Positions 42,928-56,100 of a stretch of DNA of 64,000 bases are shown piece after piece. Every line of letters starts with the position of its first letter. The stretch's first letter is position 1. The notes below the pieces were generated by a model. It did not search any database. It had not been told where the DNA came from and saw only the letters and a program-made list of their open reading frames with translations. Origin of the DNA: Limanda limanda (taxonomy: Eukaryota; Chordata; Actinopteri; Pleuronectiformes; Pleuronectidae); NCBI RefSeq assembly GCF_963576545.1, contig NW_026870399.1, positions 1 to 64,000 of the forward strand. Reading direction: 5' to 3'. Position numbers and translations under genes: made by a program.

Positions 42928-45125
42928 ACCAACCCCAGAAGGGGTTGGAACAACCAGATAAGGAAGTAATCAACCTATCAACACAACATGACTTAACACC
43001 ATACCAACGACAAGTCTTAAGAAAAGGCCTCTCATTTATACCATCGGTAAAAACCACAGAGGGTCAAAGAGTCTCCTTGCAGACCGACCTTACTGAATAC
43101 CACAGACGACTAAAATTATGTGCCTACTTTGGGCCAACAAAAGCCCCCCCCAAAAAACCCTTTATTGCGAAATCCCAGTGGGAACCAACACCGGACAAAC
43201 TACCGCCAGAAATACTCACCCTAATTAAAACGGATCAGACAACATTGAAATCAACAAAACAGGACAAAAACCCGACAAACCTCACGCCAGAAGAGGAACA
43301 AGCACTAGAACAACTAAGGAACAAAACCGACATAATAATTAAACCAGCAGACAAGGGCAGTGCCACAGTAATTATGGACAGAACCAATTATATCCATGAG
43401 GCCCTACGCCAACTAAATGACAGCACCTATTACATGACCCTAAAAGAACCAATTTACCCAGAAACAGCCATCAAAATCGCAGAGATCCTGGAGACTCTAT
43501 ATGACAAAAAAACTTTAAACAGGAAACAGATTTCCTACCTAAAAGGTGACGGCCCTCCAAGGCCTAGATACTTTTACCTCCTCCCTAAAATCCACAAACC
43601 ACAAGAAAAATGGACAATCCCACACAAGATCCCACCGGGGCGCCCCATCGTGTCGGACTGCGGTAGTGAGAGCTATGGTGTGGCAGAATACATAGACTCG
43701 TTCCTAACCCCATTATCTATAAAACACCCAAGCTACCTTAAAAACACTCAGGATTTTGTGCATCGCATTCGTGACATGCAAACGCAGGAACCCTGCATGC
43801 TTTTTACAATGGACGTCAACAGCTTATATACCAACATCGACACGGCCTTAGGCCTGTTAGCAATTAAAAAATGGATGGGAAAATACCCAGAGGAGGGGCG
43901 ACCAGACCAAGAAATTTTGCAGCTTCTCCATCTAAGTCTAACAAAAAATGACTTCCAATTCAATGGTCAAACATACCTCCAAATTAAGGGCACAGCCATG
44001 GGAAAGAAATTCGCACCAGCATACGCCAATATTTATATGGCAGATTGGGAAGAGACTGCCCTCAAAAAATGCGAAAAAATTCCAACTCAATATTTTAGAT
44101 ACCTCGACGACATCTGGGGTATCTGGACCCACCCAAAAGAGGATTTTGATAAATTCGTAACCACTCTCAACAGTCACCACACCTTCATCAAGGTAGAACC
44201 GGAGACAAGCGACACGCAAGTTAACTTCTTAGACACCACGGTCTTTAAAGGTACAGACTTTGGGGAAAACGGTAAACTACAAACAAAGGTTTTCTTTAAA
44301 CCAACAGACACACATGCTCTACTGCATAAAAAGAGCTTCCATCCAAAACACGTATTCCCGGGAATCGTTAAGTCCCAACTACTAAGGTTCGAAAGAATAT
44401 GCTCCAGGCAGGAGGATAAATATGAGGCCAAAACAACACTTTTTCAAACACTCAAACAAAGGGGTTACTCCAGGTCCCTTCTCCGCAAAATAGAAAAACA
44501 AATCCAACAGGATAAAGAGACCCCAAGGACCCTAGGAGAAGAGGAGAAACAAATGATCCCATTTATCTCAACTTATTCAAAATACACCAGACAGGCCAAC
44601 CAGACGATTAAAAATAACTTTAGAGAGCTGCTGGTAAACACCACACTCGATGAAGACTTTAAAATCATCTCAGCCTACAGGAAAAATCCCAACCTGAAGG
44701 ACCTTCTAGTTGGGGCCAAACTCAAACCACCGGGGACACGCCCAGAAAGACCAAGAGGCCCGAAAGTGGCCAAAAACTCGACAACAGGGGCAACTTACAA
44801 ACTGCCTCAAAACATCCCAATGACAACATCCAACTGTGTCTATATCATCCAGTGCAAAAAATGCCCCATGAACTATATAGGGGAAACACGCAATTCCCTG
44901 AGGACCCGCCTTTCCCACCATAAATACAACGTTACAAACAACCACAAAAAAGACACTTACCTGGTTCAGCACTTCCAGAAACATGGATTCGTGAACTTGC
45001 GCTTGAGGGCACTCCAGCACAACCCACAGTGGACAACCTACCAGAGGAAAAGAACAGAGAGATACTGGACCACCAGACTGGACACGAAATTCCCAAATGG
45101 ACTAAATGAGAAAGATGCCTCATAA
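42906..45125 (+). CDS. ORF2: Penelope-like reverse transcriptase/GIY-YIG, R603G variant (copy 3)
   Basis: Differs from the other four copies by one residue: AGG to GGG at 44712 changes Arg603 to Gly in the linker motif LLVRAKL between reverse transcriptase and nuclease. That linker segment recurs in Penelope-like proteins, so this copy may be impaired. Catalytic residues of both domains are intact. Confidence 0.94.
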   Translation: MEGFFRLNQPQKGLEQPDKEVINLSTQHDLTPYQRQVLRKGLSFIPSVKTTEGQRVSLQTDLTEYHRRLKLCAYFGPTKAPPKKPFIAKSQWEPTPDKLPPEILTLIKTDQTTLKSTKQDKNPTNLTPEEEQALEQLRNKTDIIIKPADKGSATVIMDRTNYIHEALRQLNDSTYYMTLKEPIYPETAIKIAEILETLYDKKTLNRKQISYLKGDGPPRPRYFYLLPKIHKPQEKWTIPHKIPPGRPIVSDCGSESYGVAEYIDSFLTPLSIKHPSYLKNTQDFVHRIRDMQTQEPCMLFTMDVNSLYTNIDTALGLLAIKKWMGKYPEEGRPDQEILQLLHLSLTKNDFQFNGQTYLQIKGTAMGKKFAPAYANIYMADWEETALKKCEKIPTQYFRYLDDIWGIWTHPKEDFDKFVTTLNSHHTFIKVEPETSDTQVNFLDTTVFKGTDFGENGKLQTKVFFKPTDTHALLHKKSFHPKHVFPGIVKSQLLRFERICSRQEDKYEAKTTLFQTLKQRGYSRSLLRKIEKQIQQDKETPRTLGEEEKQMIPFISTYSKYTRQANQTIKNNFRELLVNTTLDEDFKIISAYRKNPNLKDLLVGAKLKPPGTRPERPRGPKVAKNSTTGATYKLPQNIPMTTSNCVYIIQCKKCPMNYIGETRNSLRTRLSHHKYNVTNNHKKDTYLVQHFQKHGFVNLRLRALQHNPQWTTYQRKRTERYWTTRLDTKFPNGLNEKDAS
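42915..42948 (+). promoter_or_regulatory. Programmed -1 frameshift signal (copy 3)
   Basis: Heptamer at 42915-42921; spacer and stem unchanged. Confidence 0.78.
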
Positions 45126-48100
45126 CAAATCAAACTCATCAGAGGTCTTTTGAAACAAATGTACATAATTCTCCTTTAAAAACAAACAATTGTTGTTTTG
45201 TGCAAGTGATAGATATGGTTGACAATGTTAAAATAAAACCTATAACCTATAAAACCGTTACCTTTTCTAAAAATGTTTTACAAAATGTCTTATCAAACCC
45301 CACACCCTGTTCAGAAAGTATTATGTATTGTATAAAGTTCAAACACCTTTTATAAATAAAAAAAGAGGGAGAAAAATGATGACAAAATGGGACAAGTTCA
45401 AAGCCGAAGGCCACTGAATAGAACCACCAGGTTCTCTTTCATGACCACAGCCAGAACAAACCCAGATCTGAGTCCCTCCTAAAAAACAAGACAATGTAAT
45501 AAAAATCACACAAACAGAAAAATAAGACACTAGAAATAGATCCCTTTTCCTCTCCTCTCTTCTCTCATGAAAATGAGAGAGTAGGGGGAGGTAGAGTGTA
45601 CAGCCCGAACAGGCGGGGGAGAGCTTAGCCCGGACAGGCTTCTCTCCCTGACTCTGCTTCCCTTAAAATATGACTAATTTTATCACTAAAAGTGTATTTT
45701 TATTTTTGAATTTTTTGAAAAAAAACAAAAAATATTTATATTATAGGCACCCTCTACTTTGTATACAGTTATTTTTTTAGAATTTTTCTATCTTTCCAAA
45801 AAATAAAAAAACTTTACCTCTACCTCATAAAGGAAGGTAAGGGTTCAACCAGGAAGTAACACAATATAATCACTAAAAACACACATTTGTATTTTTAGAA
45901 AAAAATCAGAAAATAATTTTAAAATAGCAACCCCCTATTTTTTATACAGAGAATTATTTAGAATTTTTCTATCTTTCAAAAAAACAAAACAACCTTACCC
46001 CTATCTCATTAACTAAGATAAAGAGCCCAACCCGGAAGTAGCATTAAAACCTTCTATAATAATTTTTTCTACTGTAACAATACAGTTGCCTGACATAGTA
46101 GGAGCCAAAAGTTCCAAAAAAATGTAAACTTACAAATAAAAAAATAAAAATTTGAAAAATACTTTTCTTTATGCCAATAAAACAAGTTTTTACGCTAAAA
46201 AAGTAATCTACCATTTTGATTGGTCAAACAACGACTGGGGATTGTGGGGGACTCCTCCCATGTAGGAAAAATCCAAGACCATGAGTGAAACGGGTGGAAA
46301 GAAGAGTGACCTCCCCCCAAAAAACCTCTTCATTTTCAAGACTGTTTGCAAGGCCATGCTATGGTGAGTCTTCCAGAAATAGCGTTTCTATTGTCTGTCT
46401 TGTATTGAGATTTCTGTAGTTGTGCGGTGTATATGGAACACAGAAATCTCAAATAGAATCCAGGGTGTCTGGGGGAGTCAAGTGGGCAGAGCTCTGGCGC
46501 AAAAAAACTTGATTTCTTCCAGCCCTCAGAGTTACTAGGAAGGCAATGCTTGTCATGGCTGGTTCTGGTTGTCTCTGGGGGTGACATCTCAATGGAAGCT
46601 ATGGAGAGTCAAGGAGGCAGAGCTCTGGCGAAAAAATCCTTGTTTCCTCCAAACCCTCATGATAACTGGGAAGGCAATGCTTGTCATGGCTGGTTCTGGT
46701 TGTTTGTGGGAGCTTCTTATGGTATTCTTTTGCTTGAATCCAGGGTGTCTGGAAGAGTCAAGTGGGCGGAGCTCTGGCGAAAAAAACTTGATTTCTTCCA
46801 GCCCTCAGAGCAACTAGGAAGGCAATGCTTGTCATGGCTGGTTCTGGTTGTCTCTGTGGGAAGCTATGGAGAGTCAAGGAGGCAGAGCTCTGGCGAAAAA
46901 ATCCTTGTTTCCTCCAAACCCTCATGATAACTAGGAACGCATGCTTGTCATGCTTGATTCTGGTTGTTTTGTGGGAGCTTCTCATGGTATTCAAGCCCTG
47001 TAAAAACTAAAACCTGTAAAAACAAAAAACCTCTTTTCAGAGAAAAGGAGCCCGATTCTCAACCCTGACTGGCCAGACTAGGGATACCTTGCGGTGATAA
47101 CGAATAGTCTGTGCTGAGCAGGGGGTAAGTATGCGGCCCCCCCAGGTCCGACTCTAGGACAGCACGTGGGGTGTGGTGGTCTAGGGCATCAAGACCTTAA
47201 ACGTTGCCCAGTCTTCTATGAGGTATAGCCTCACCCATACAACGATACATTTTTGCACTACACACGTTTTATCAGAAACTTTTCCCCAAAAAAAGAACAA
47301 AATTGGACTCCTTCAAATTGTCACTCTCCTCCAACAATTTCCATCCCCTGGTTCAGCTTAGTGACCAGGCCGTGGATGCAACGGGACCTAAGAGCTCCTC
47401 TCACCACCTCCGGATCCACCAAAGACAACTTACCATTTGACTCTGAATAGAACACCACTAAGAAAAAAATATAATTCCCTTTTCTTTAAAAAAAACTTTA
47501 GAGGAATTTTTACTTAAATTATGACTTATAGAATTTGACTTAAAAAATTCTAAAAAAAACAAAATCACCTAAATTTATTAAAAAATTTTTTAATTAAATT
47601 AGAATCTACTCCTAAAAAATCTAACCCTAGCTACTTAAACCTAACCAATCAAATTCTACACCTAAAACCTAATCAGATAAATCCTAAAAAACTAAAAACT
47701 TAACCAGTTTTACCCTATGCCTAGACCTGATCCTAATCCTAACCCTAACCATTCAGAACTCTACACCTAAACCTAACCACTTAAAATTCCTAACTTAACC
47801 CTAACCATTTAAAAACCTAGGCCTAGACATGACCTTAATCCTAACCCTAACCATTTGTTCCCTATGCCTAAACTTAACCACTTAACCCTATGCCTAGACC
47901 TGATCCTAAATCCTAACCCTAACCATTCAGAACTCTACACCTAAACCTAACCACTTAAAATCCTAAACCTAACCCTAACCATTTAAAACCTAGGCCTAGA
48001 CATGACCTTAATCCTAACCCTAACCATTTGTTCCCTATGCCTAAACTTAACCACTTAACCCTATGCCTAGACCTGATCCTAAATCCTAACCCTAACCATT

Positions 48101-49497
48101 TCTTCTCCTATGCCTAAACCTAACCACTTAACCCGATGCCAAGATCTAAAAAACTTAAAACCTAACACCCAACCTTAACTTAACCCTAAACCTTAAAACC
48201 CGATACCTAAAAAACAAACTTTAAAAATTCCTTAAAAAAACAAAACCAAGAATCTGTTGTAAAATTATCTTAGAATTAGATTATTATAAACTTAGCGGGA
48301 CACACCCCGGGGTTTGATCAACCTTGGCTGGGCCTTCCTCGGGAGAGGGTGTCTGGTGGTAATGGCCGAAACACCCAATGATCCTGAGGTGCACTACTGA
48401 TGATGTGTCACCTTTTTATATAGGACTAGAAAAACAAATTAGCCATAAAAAATAGTCCAAATTATTTTTGCAAAAACAAACAAACAAAAAAACAAATATA
48501 CTAAAATACAATCCTTAGACTTCAATATAGACAAAACAAAAACAGAAAAAACCAAGGCATGCCAAATAAATAATTACTTTTATTCAAAAAACCACCTAAA
48601 ACTTACAAAAAACCTAAAAATTAAAAATACATAAGGAACAATATTCAAACTACTGTTTAAACCAATTTGAAAAAAAGGGGATATGTGAGAATGGAGAGTA
48701 TTAATGACGAGCGTCGGCCAGTGCATTGCCTTTGGCTCCCTATTCCAAACTGCCCAGTCGTTGGATGAAGCAGGGGGGGTCATCGAGATATCTTTTCAAA
48801 ACCTAACCCAGCCCGAGCCATCGGACGAGCGATCTCTCTTTGAAAAACGATTTGCATATCCCTACCAAAACAATTCTCCTATTTCTTCAAATGACAAATA
48901 GGAAATAAGTACACAGAACAAGAGAACCAACTAATAACCAAAACATCTCAAAAACCTATAATTTACAATAAACCAAATATAAAAGCAATAATATGAAAAC
49001 AACTTTTTTTTAAAAAATTATAAAAAAACAAAAGTATAAACAAATAAAAAACAAAGGTAAAACTCTCCCTCAAAATAAATACAGGATAATGTAATAAAAC
49101 TCAAGAAAAAATAGACACTAGAAATAGATCCCTTTTCCTCTCCTCTCTTCTCTCATGAAAATGAGAGAGTAGGGGGAGGCAGAGTATACAGCCCGAACAG
49201 GCGGGGGAGGGCTTAGCCCGGACAGGCTTCTCTCCCTGACTCTGCTTCCCTTAAAATATGACTAATTATATCCAAAAAAATATATATATATATATATATT
49301 TTCAAAAAATATAGAGGGTCCAACCAGGAAGTAACATAGCTATATCACTAAAAATGTACACTTCTAATTTTATAAAAAAAACAATAAATAATGTTATCTA
49401 AAACCTAACCCTTACAAACAAAGTCTCTTTGAAAACAATTTTTACCCTTACAAAACCATTCTCCTTTCCTCTTTTATTTTTTCAACAGGAAAGAAAC

Positions 49498-50937
49498 ATG
49501 TCGACCCCTAAAAAGTACAATGACTTCCAGCTCCTGACCAGAGCCTTCAATCATCTGATCAAAGCTCATCACCACCTGGAACATGTTGATTCCTCGCCAG
49601 GCTCCACCCCCCCAAAGGGGCTACTAAAAATGCAGAACGAACTAACAAGCAAGATCCGCCCATCTTGCCCCAGCGAAGCAACAGAATTCAAGAAGTTCTA
49701 CAATGCTAAGAACTGGTCCTATACCACGCTGCAGATTCTGGAAGAGCACTACCAGACAGTAATCATAGATTGCCAAAACCAAATTCAACTCCTGCCCAAA
49801 ACGGATTGGGAAAGGGCACTAACAATAGCCATGAAATGGATAAAAAAAGACCTGCGCAACATCAAAACAACCACCTTGGAACAAGCAAAAAACGCCATAG
49901 AGAACTTATGCAAAGAACCGACTCCAAATACCGAAATGGATACAACCCCGATCATTGAACAGACCCAAACCAACACAGAAAATCCACAACCAATTAACCC
50001 AGAACCAGAAAATCCACAACCAACCCAAACCAACACAGAAAATCCACAACCAATTAACCCAGAACCAGAAAATCCACAACCAATTAACCCAGAACCAGTC
50101 TACATAAAACAAGAAAAACCTGACAAACCTGTAAGCCTGAGACCATTAAACCAGACACCATCAAACAAGAGACCCTCAAGCCTGAGTGCTTTAACTCTGA
50201 TACCTAGAATCAAGGCATTAATAATTGACCTGACCAGCGATGAGGAGGAGGAAAACGCAGCAGAAACACCCCAACAAAACGAGACAAACCATGACCTAGA
50301 ACCAGCAAAGAAAAAACAAAAACATAACCCGGAGGAAAACCCGTCATCAAAACCATCAAACCCATCAAAACCACCAACACAGAGAACCGATCAAGACAAC
50401 AACCCTGTCTACCACAGACACGATAGTTTTGGTAGCAAAATACTCAATTGGAACTTAACACCAAGCCGACCGATCATTATCATGGGAGACTCCAACCTTG
50501 CCAGACTCCCACTGATCCAAGATTCTAGAATCCAGGTGGATTGTTACCCAGGGGCTAACATTAGCCACGCCGTAAACATACTCAGACACCAAACACCTCT
50601 AACACAGAGCGTAACCAAAATCATACTTTCATTCGGCCTCAACAATAGGCAGCAGGGGAACCCTCTCATCCTGAGGAAGGATTTAAATGCTATGATTATA
50701 GCAGCAGCTCTTAAATTCCCTCAGTCGGAAATCTTTATCCCACTAATTAATGGTTCAGCTGACTTACCAGGAAAGATTGGAGGCAACATCAGATCTCTAA
50801 ATTTTCTCATAAAAGAAACAGGACACCAAATCCCACGGTTAAACAAGGAACAATTTGACACAGATCCCGATAAAATACACTGGACACCCGCAACAGGACA
50901 AAATATGTGGGAAACATGGAAGGCTTTTTTAGATTGA
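49498..50937 (+). CDS. ORF1: SGNH-hydrolase-domain protein (copy 4)
   Basis: Identical in translation to copy 1, intact. Confidence 0.85.
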   Translation: MSTPKKYNDFQLLTRAFNHLIKAHHHLEHVDSSPGSTPPKGLLKMQNELTSKIRPSCPSEATEFKKFYNAKNWSYTTLQILEEHYQTVIIDCQNQIQLLPKTDWERALTIAMKWIKKDLRNIKTTTLEQAKNAIENLCKEPTPNTEMDTTPIIEQTQTNTENPQPINPEPENPQPTQTNTENPQPINPEPENPQPINPEPVYIKQEKPDKPVSLRPLNQTPSNKRPSSLSALTLIPRIKALIIDLTSDEEEENAAETPQQNETNHDLEPAKKKQKHNPEENPSSKPSNPSKPPTQRTDQDNNPVYHRHDSFGSKILNWNLTPSRPIIIMGDSNLARLPLIQDSRIQVDCYPGANISHAVNILRHQTPLTQSVTKIILSFGLNNRQQGNPLILRKDLNAMIIAAALKFPQSEIFIPLINGSADLPGKIGGNIRSLNFLIKETGHQIPRLNKEQFDTDPDKIHWTPATGQNMWETWKAFLD

Positions 50938-53135
50938 ACCAACCCCAGAAGGGGTTGGAACAACCAGATAAGGAAGTAATCAACCTATCAACACAACATG
51001 ACTTAACACCATACCAACGACAAGTCTTAAGAAAAGGCCTCTCATTTATACCATCGGTAAAAACCACAGAGGGTCAAAGAGTCTCCTTGCAGACCGACCT
51101 TACTGAATACCACAGACGACTAAAATTATGTGCCTACTTTGGGCCAACAAAAGCCCCCCCCAAAAAACCCTTTATTGCGAAATCCCAGTGGGAACCAACA
51201 CCGGACAAACTACCGCCAGAAATACTCACCCTAATTAAAACGGATCAGACAACATTGAAATCAACAAAACAGGACAAAAACCCGACAAACCTCACGCCAG
51301 AAGAGGAACAAGCACTAGAACAACTAAGGAACAAAACCGACATAATAATTAAACCAGCAGACAAGGGCAGTGCCACAGTAATTATGGACAGAACCAATTA
51401 TATCCATGAGGCCCTACGCCAACTAAATGACAGCACCTATTACATGACCCTAAAAGAACCAATTTACCCAGAAACAGCCATCAAAATCGCAGAGATCCTG
51501 GAGACTCTATATGACAAAAAAACTTTAAACAGGAAACAGATTTCCTACCTAAAAGGTGACGGCCCTCCAAGGCCTAGATACTTTTACCTCCTCCCTAAAA
51601 TCCACAAACCACAAGAAAAATGGACAATCCCACACAAGATCCCACCGGGGCGCCCCATCGTGTCGGACTGCGGTAGTGAGAGCTATGGTGTGGCAGAATA
51701 CATAGACTCGTTCCTAACCCCATTATCTATAAAACACCCAAGCTACCTTAAAAACACTCAGGATTTTGTGCATCGCATTCGTGACATGCAAACGCAGGAA
51801 CCCTGCATGCTTTTTACAATGGACGTCAACAGCTTATATACCAACATCGACACGGCCTTAGGCCTGTTAGCAATTAAAAAATGGATGGGAAAATACCCAG
51901 AGGAGGGGCGACCAGACCAAGAAATTTTGCAGCTTCTCCATCTAAGTCTAACAAAAAATGACTTCCAATTCAATGGTCAAACATACCTCCAAATTAAGGG
52001 CACAGCCATGGGAAAGAAATTCGCACCAGCATACGCCAATATTTATATGGCAGATTGGGAAGAGACTGCCCTCAAAAAATGCGAAAAAATTCCAACTCAA
52101 TATTTTAGATACCTCGACGACATCTGGGGTATCTGGACCCACCCAAAAGAGGATTTTGATAAATTCGTAACCACTCTCAACAGTCACCACACCTTCATCA
52201 AGGTAGAACCGGAGACAAGCGACACGCAAGTTAACTTCTTAGACACCACGGTCTTTAAAGGTACAGACTTTGGGGAAAACGGTAAACTACAAACAAAGGT
52301 TTTCTTTAAACCAACAGACACACATGCTCTACTGCATAAAAAGAGCTTCCATCCAAAACACGTATTCCCGGGAATCGTTAAGTCCCAACTACTAAGGTTC
52401 GAAAGAATATGCTCCAGGCAGGAGGATAAATATGAGGCCAAAACAACACTTTTTCAAACACTCAAACAAAGGGGTTACTCCAGGTCCCTTCTCCGCAAAA
52501 TAGAAAAACAAATCCAACAGGATAAAGAGACCCCAAGGACCCTAGGAGAAGAGGAGAAACAAATGATCCCATTTATCTCAACTTATTCAAAATACACCAG
52601 ACAGGCCAACCAGACGATTAAAAATAACTTTAGAGAGCTGCTGGTAAACACCACACTCGATGAAGACTTTAAAATCATCTCAGCCTACAGGAAAAATCCC
52701 AACCTGAAGGACCTTCTAGTTAGGGCCAAACTCAAACCACCGGGGACACGCCCAGAAAGACCAAGAGGCCCGAAAGTGGCCAAAAACTCGACAACAGGGG
52801 CAACTTACAAACTGCCTCAAAACATCCCAATGACAACATCCAACTGTGTCTATATCATCCAGTGCAAAAAATGCCCCATGAACTATATAGGGGAAACACG
52901 CAATTCCCTGAGGACCCGCCTTTCCCACCATAAATACAACGTTACAAACAACCACAAAAAAGACACTTACCTGGTTCAGCACTTCCAGAAACATGGATTC
53001 GTGAACTTGCGCTTGAGGGCACTCCAGCACAACCCACAGTGGACAACCTACCAGAGGAAAAGAACAGAGAGATACTGGACCACCAGACTGGACACGAAAT
53101 TCCCAAATGGACTAAATGAGAAAGATGCCTCATAA
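50916..53135 (+). CDS. ORF2: Penelope-like reverse transcriptase/GIY-YIG (copy 4)
   Basis: Identical in translation to copy 1, intact. Confidence 0.95.
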   Translation: MEGFFRLNQPQKGLEQPDKEVINLSTQHDLTPYQRQVLRKGLSFIPSVKTTEGQRVSLQTDLTEYHRRLKLCAYFGPTKAPPKKPFIAKSQWEPTPDKLPPEILTLIKTDQTTLKSTKQDKNPTNLTPEEEQALEQLRNKTDIIIKPADKGSATVIMDRTNYIHEALRQLNDSTYYMTLKEPIYPETAIKIAEILETLYDKKTLNRKQISYLKGDGPPRPRYFYLLPKIHKPQEKWTIPHKIPPGRPIVSDCGSESYGVAEYIDSFLTPLSIKHPSYLKNTQDFVHRIRDMQTQEPCMLFTMDVNSLYTNIDTALGLLAIKKWMGKYPEEGRPDQEILQLLHLSLTKNDFQFNGQTYLQIKGTAMGKKFAPAYANIYMADWEETALKKCEKIPTQYFRYLDDIWGIWTHPKEDFDKFVTTLNSHHTFIKVEPETSDTQVNFLDTTVFKGTDFGENGKLQTKVFFKPTDTHALLHKKSFHPKHVFPGIVKSQLLRFERICSRQEDKYEAKTTLFQTLKQRGYSRSLLRKIEKQIQQDKETPRTLGEEEKQMIPFISTYSKYTRQANQTIKNNFRELLVNTTLDEDFKIISAYRKNPNLKDLLVRAKLKPPGTRPERPRGPKVAKNSTTGATYKLPQNIPMTTSNCVYIIQCKKCPMNYIGETRNSLRTRLSHHKYNVTNNHKKDTYLVQHFQKHGFVNLRLRALQHNPQWTTYQRKRTERYWTTRLDTKFPNGLNEKDAS
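50925..50958 (+). promoter_or_regulatory. Programmed -1 frameshift signal (copy 4)
   Basis: Heptamer at 50925-50931; spacer and stem unchanged. Confidence 0.78.
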
Positions 53136-56100
53136 CAAATCAAACTCATCAGAGGTCTTTTGAAACAAATGTACATAATTCTCCTTTAAAAACAAACAAT
53201 TGTTGTTTTGTGCAAGTGATAGATATGGTTGACAATGTTAAAATAAAACCTATAACCTATAAAACCGTTACCTTTTCTAAAAATGTTTTACAAAATGTCT
53301 TATCAAACCCCACACCCTGTTCAGAAAGTATTATGTATTGTATAAAGTTCAAACACCTTTTATAAATAAAAAAAGAGGGAGAAAAATGATGACAAAATGG
53401 GACAAGTTCAAAGCCGAAGGCCACTGAATAGAACCACCAGGTTCTCTTTCATGACCACAGCCAGAACAAACCCAGATCTGAGTCCCTCCTAAAAAACAAG
53501 ACAATGTAATAAAAATCACACAAACAGAAAAATAAGACACTAGAAATAGATCCCTTTTCCTCTCCTCTCTTCTCTCATGAAAATGAGAGAGTAGGGGGAG
53601 GTAGAGTGTACAGCCCGAACAGGCGGGGGAGAGCTTAGCCCGGACAGGCTTCTCTCCCTGACTCTGCTTCCCTTAAAATATGACTAATTTTATCACTAAA
53701 AGTGTATTTTTATTTTTGAATTTTTTGGAAAAAAAACAAAAAATATTTATATTATAGGCACCCTCTACTTTGTATACAGTTATTTTTTTAGAATTTTTCT
53801 ATCTTTCCAAAAAATAAAAAAACTTTACCTCTACCTCATAAAGGAAGGTAAGGGTTCAACCAGGAAGTAACACAATATAATCACTAAAAACACACATTTG
53901 TATTTTTAGAAAAAAATCAGAAAATAATTTTAAAATAGCAACCCCCTATTTTTTATACAGAGAATTATTTAGAATTTTTCTATCTTTCAAAAAAACAAAA
54001 CAACCTTACCCCTATCTCATTAACTAAGATAAAGAGCCCAACCCGGAAGTAGCATTAAAACCTTCTATAATAATTTTTTCTACTGTAACAATACAGTTGC
54101 CTGACATAGTAGGAGCCAAAAGTTCCAAAAAAATGTAAACTTACAAATAAAAAAATAAAAATTTGAAAAATACTTTTCTTTATGCCAATAAAACAAGTTT
54201 TTACGCTAAAAAAGTAATCTACCATTTTGATTGGTCAAACAACGACTGGGGATTGTGGGGGACTCCTCCCATGTAGGAAAAATCCAAGACCATGAGTGAA
54301 ACGGGTGGAAAGAAGAGTGACCTCCCCCCAAAAAACCTCTTCATTTTCAAGACTGTTTGCAAGGCCATGCTATGGTGAGTCTTCCAGAAATAGCGTTTCT
54401 ATTGTCTGTCTTGTATTGAGATTTCTGTAGTTGTGCGGTGTATATGGAACACAGAAATCTCAAATAGAATCCAGGGTGTCTGGGGGAGTCAAGTGGGCAG
54501 AGCTCTGGCGCAAAAAAACTTGATTTCTTCCAGCCCTCAGAGTTACTAGGAAGGCAATGCTTGTCATGGCTGGTTCTGGTTGTCTCTGGGGGTGACATCT
54601 CAATGGAAGCTATGGAGAGTCAAGGAGGCAGAGCTCTGGCGAAAAAATCCTTGTTTCCTCCAAACCCTCATGATAACTGGGAAGGCAATGCTTGTCATGG
54701 CTGGTTCTGGTTGTTTGTGGGAGCTTCTTATGGTATTCTTTTGCTTGAATCCAGGGTGTCTGGAAGAGTCAAGTGGGCGGAGCTCTGGCGAAAAAAACTT
54801 GATTTCTTCCAGCCCTCAGAGCAACTAGGAAGGCAATGCTTGTCATGGCTGGTTCTGGTTGTCTCTGTGGGAAGCTATGGAGAGTCAAGGAGGCAGAGCT
54901 CTGGCGAAAAAATCCTTGTTTCCTCCAAACCCTCATGATAACTAGGAACGCATGCTTGTCATGCTTGATTCTGGTTGTTTTGTGGGAGCTTCTCATGGTA
55001 TTCAAGCCCTGTAAAAACTAAAACCTGTAAAAACAAAAAACCTCTTTTCAGAGAAAAGGAGCCCGATTCTCAACCCTGACTGGCCAGACTAGGGATACCT
55101 TGCGGTGATAACGAATAGTCTGTGCTGAGCAGGGGGTAAGTATGCGGCCCCCCCAGGTCCGACTCTAGGACAGCACGTGGGGTGTGGTGGTCTAGGGCAT
55201 CAAGACCTTAAACGTTGCCCAGTCTTCTATGAGGTATAGCCTCACCCATACAACGATACATTTTTGCACTACACACGTTTTATCAGAAACTTTTCCCCAA
55301 AAAAAGAACAAAATTGGACTCCTTCAAATTGTCACTCTCCTCCAACAATTTCCATCCCCTGGTTCAGCTTAGTGACCAGGCCGTGGATGCAACGGGACCT
55401 AAGAGCTCCTCTCACCACCTCCGGATCCACCAAAGACAACTTACCATTTGACTCTGAATAGAACACCACTAAGAAAAAAATATAATTCCCTTTTCTTTAA
55501 AAAAAACTTTAGAGGAATTTTTACTTAAATTATGACTTATAGAATTTGACTTAAAAAATTCTAAAAAAAACAAAATCACCTAAATTTATTAAAAAATTTT
55601 TTAATTAAATTAGAATCTACTCCTAAAAAATCTAACCCTAGCTACTTAAACCTAACCAATCAAATTCTACACCTAAAACCTAATCAGATAAATCCTAAAA
55701 AACTAAAAACTTAACCAGTTTTACCCTATGCCTAGACCTGATCCTAATCCTAACCCTAACCATTCAGAACTCTACACCTAAACCTAACCACTTAAAATTC
55801 CTAACTTAACCCTAACCATTTAAAAACCTAGGCCTAGACATGACCTTAATCCTAACCCTAACCATTTGTTCCCTATGCCTAAACTTAACCACTTAACCCT
55901 ATGCCTAGACCTGATCCTAAATCCTAACCCTAACCATTCAGAACTCTACACCTAAACCTAACCACTTAAAATCCTAAACCTAACCCTAACCATTTAAAAC
56001 CTAGGCCTAGACATGACCTTAATCCTAACCCTAACCATTTGTTCCCTATGCCTAAACTTAACCACTTAACCCTATGCCTAGACCTGATCCTAAATCCTAA

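Larger units (their letters stand above)
40800..48809 (+). mobile_element. 8-kb element, full copy 3
   Basis: 8,010 bp, one base shorter because of a one-base deletion in TTTTTTGAAAA near 45717. It carries the only amino-acid difference seen among the five ORF2 copies (Arg603 to Gly, base 44712). Confidence 0.9.
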
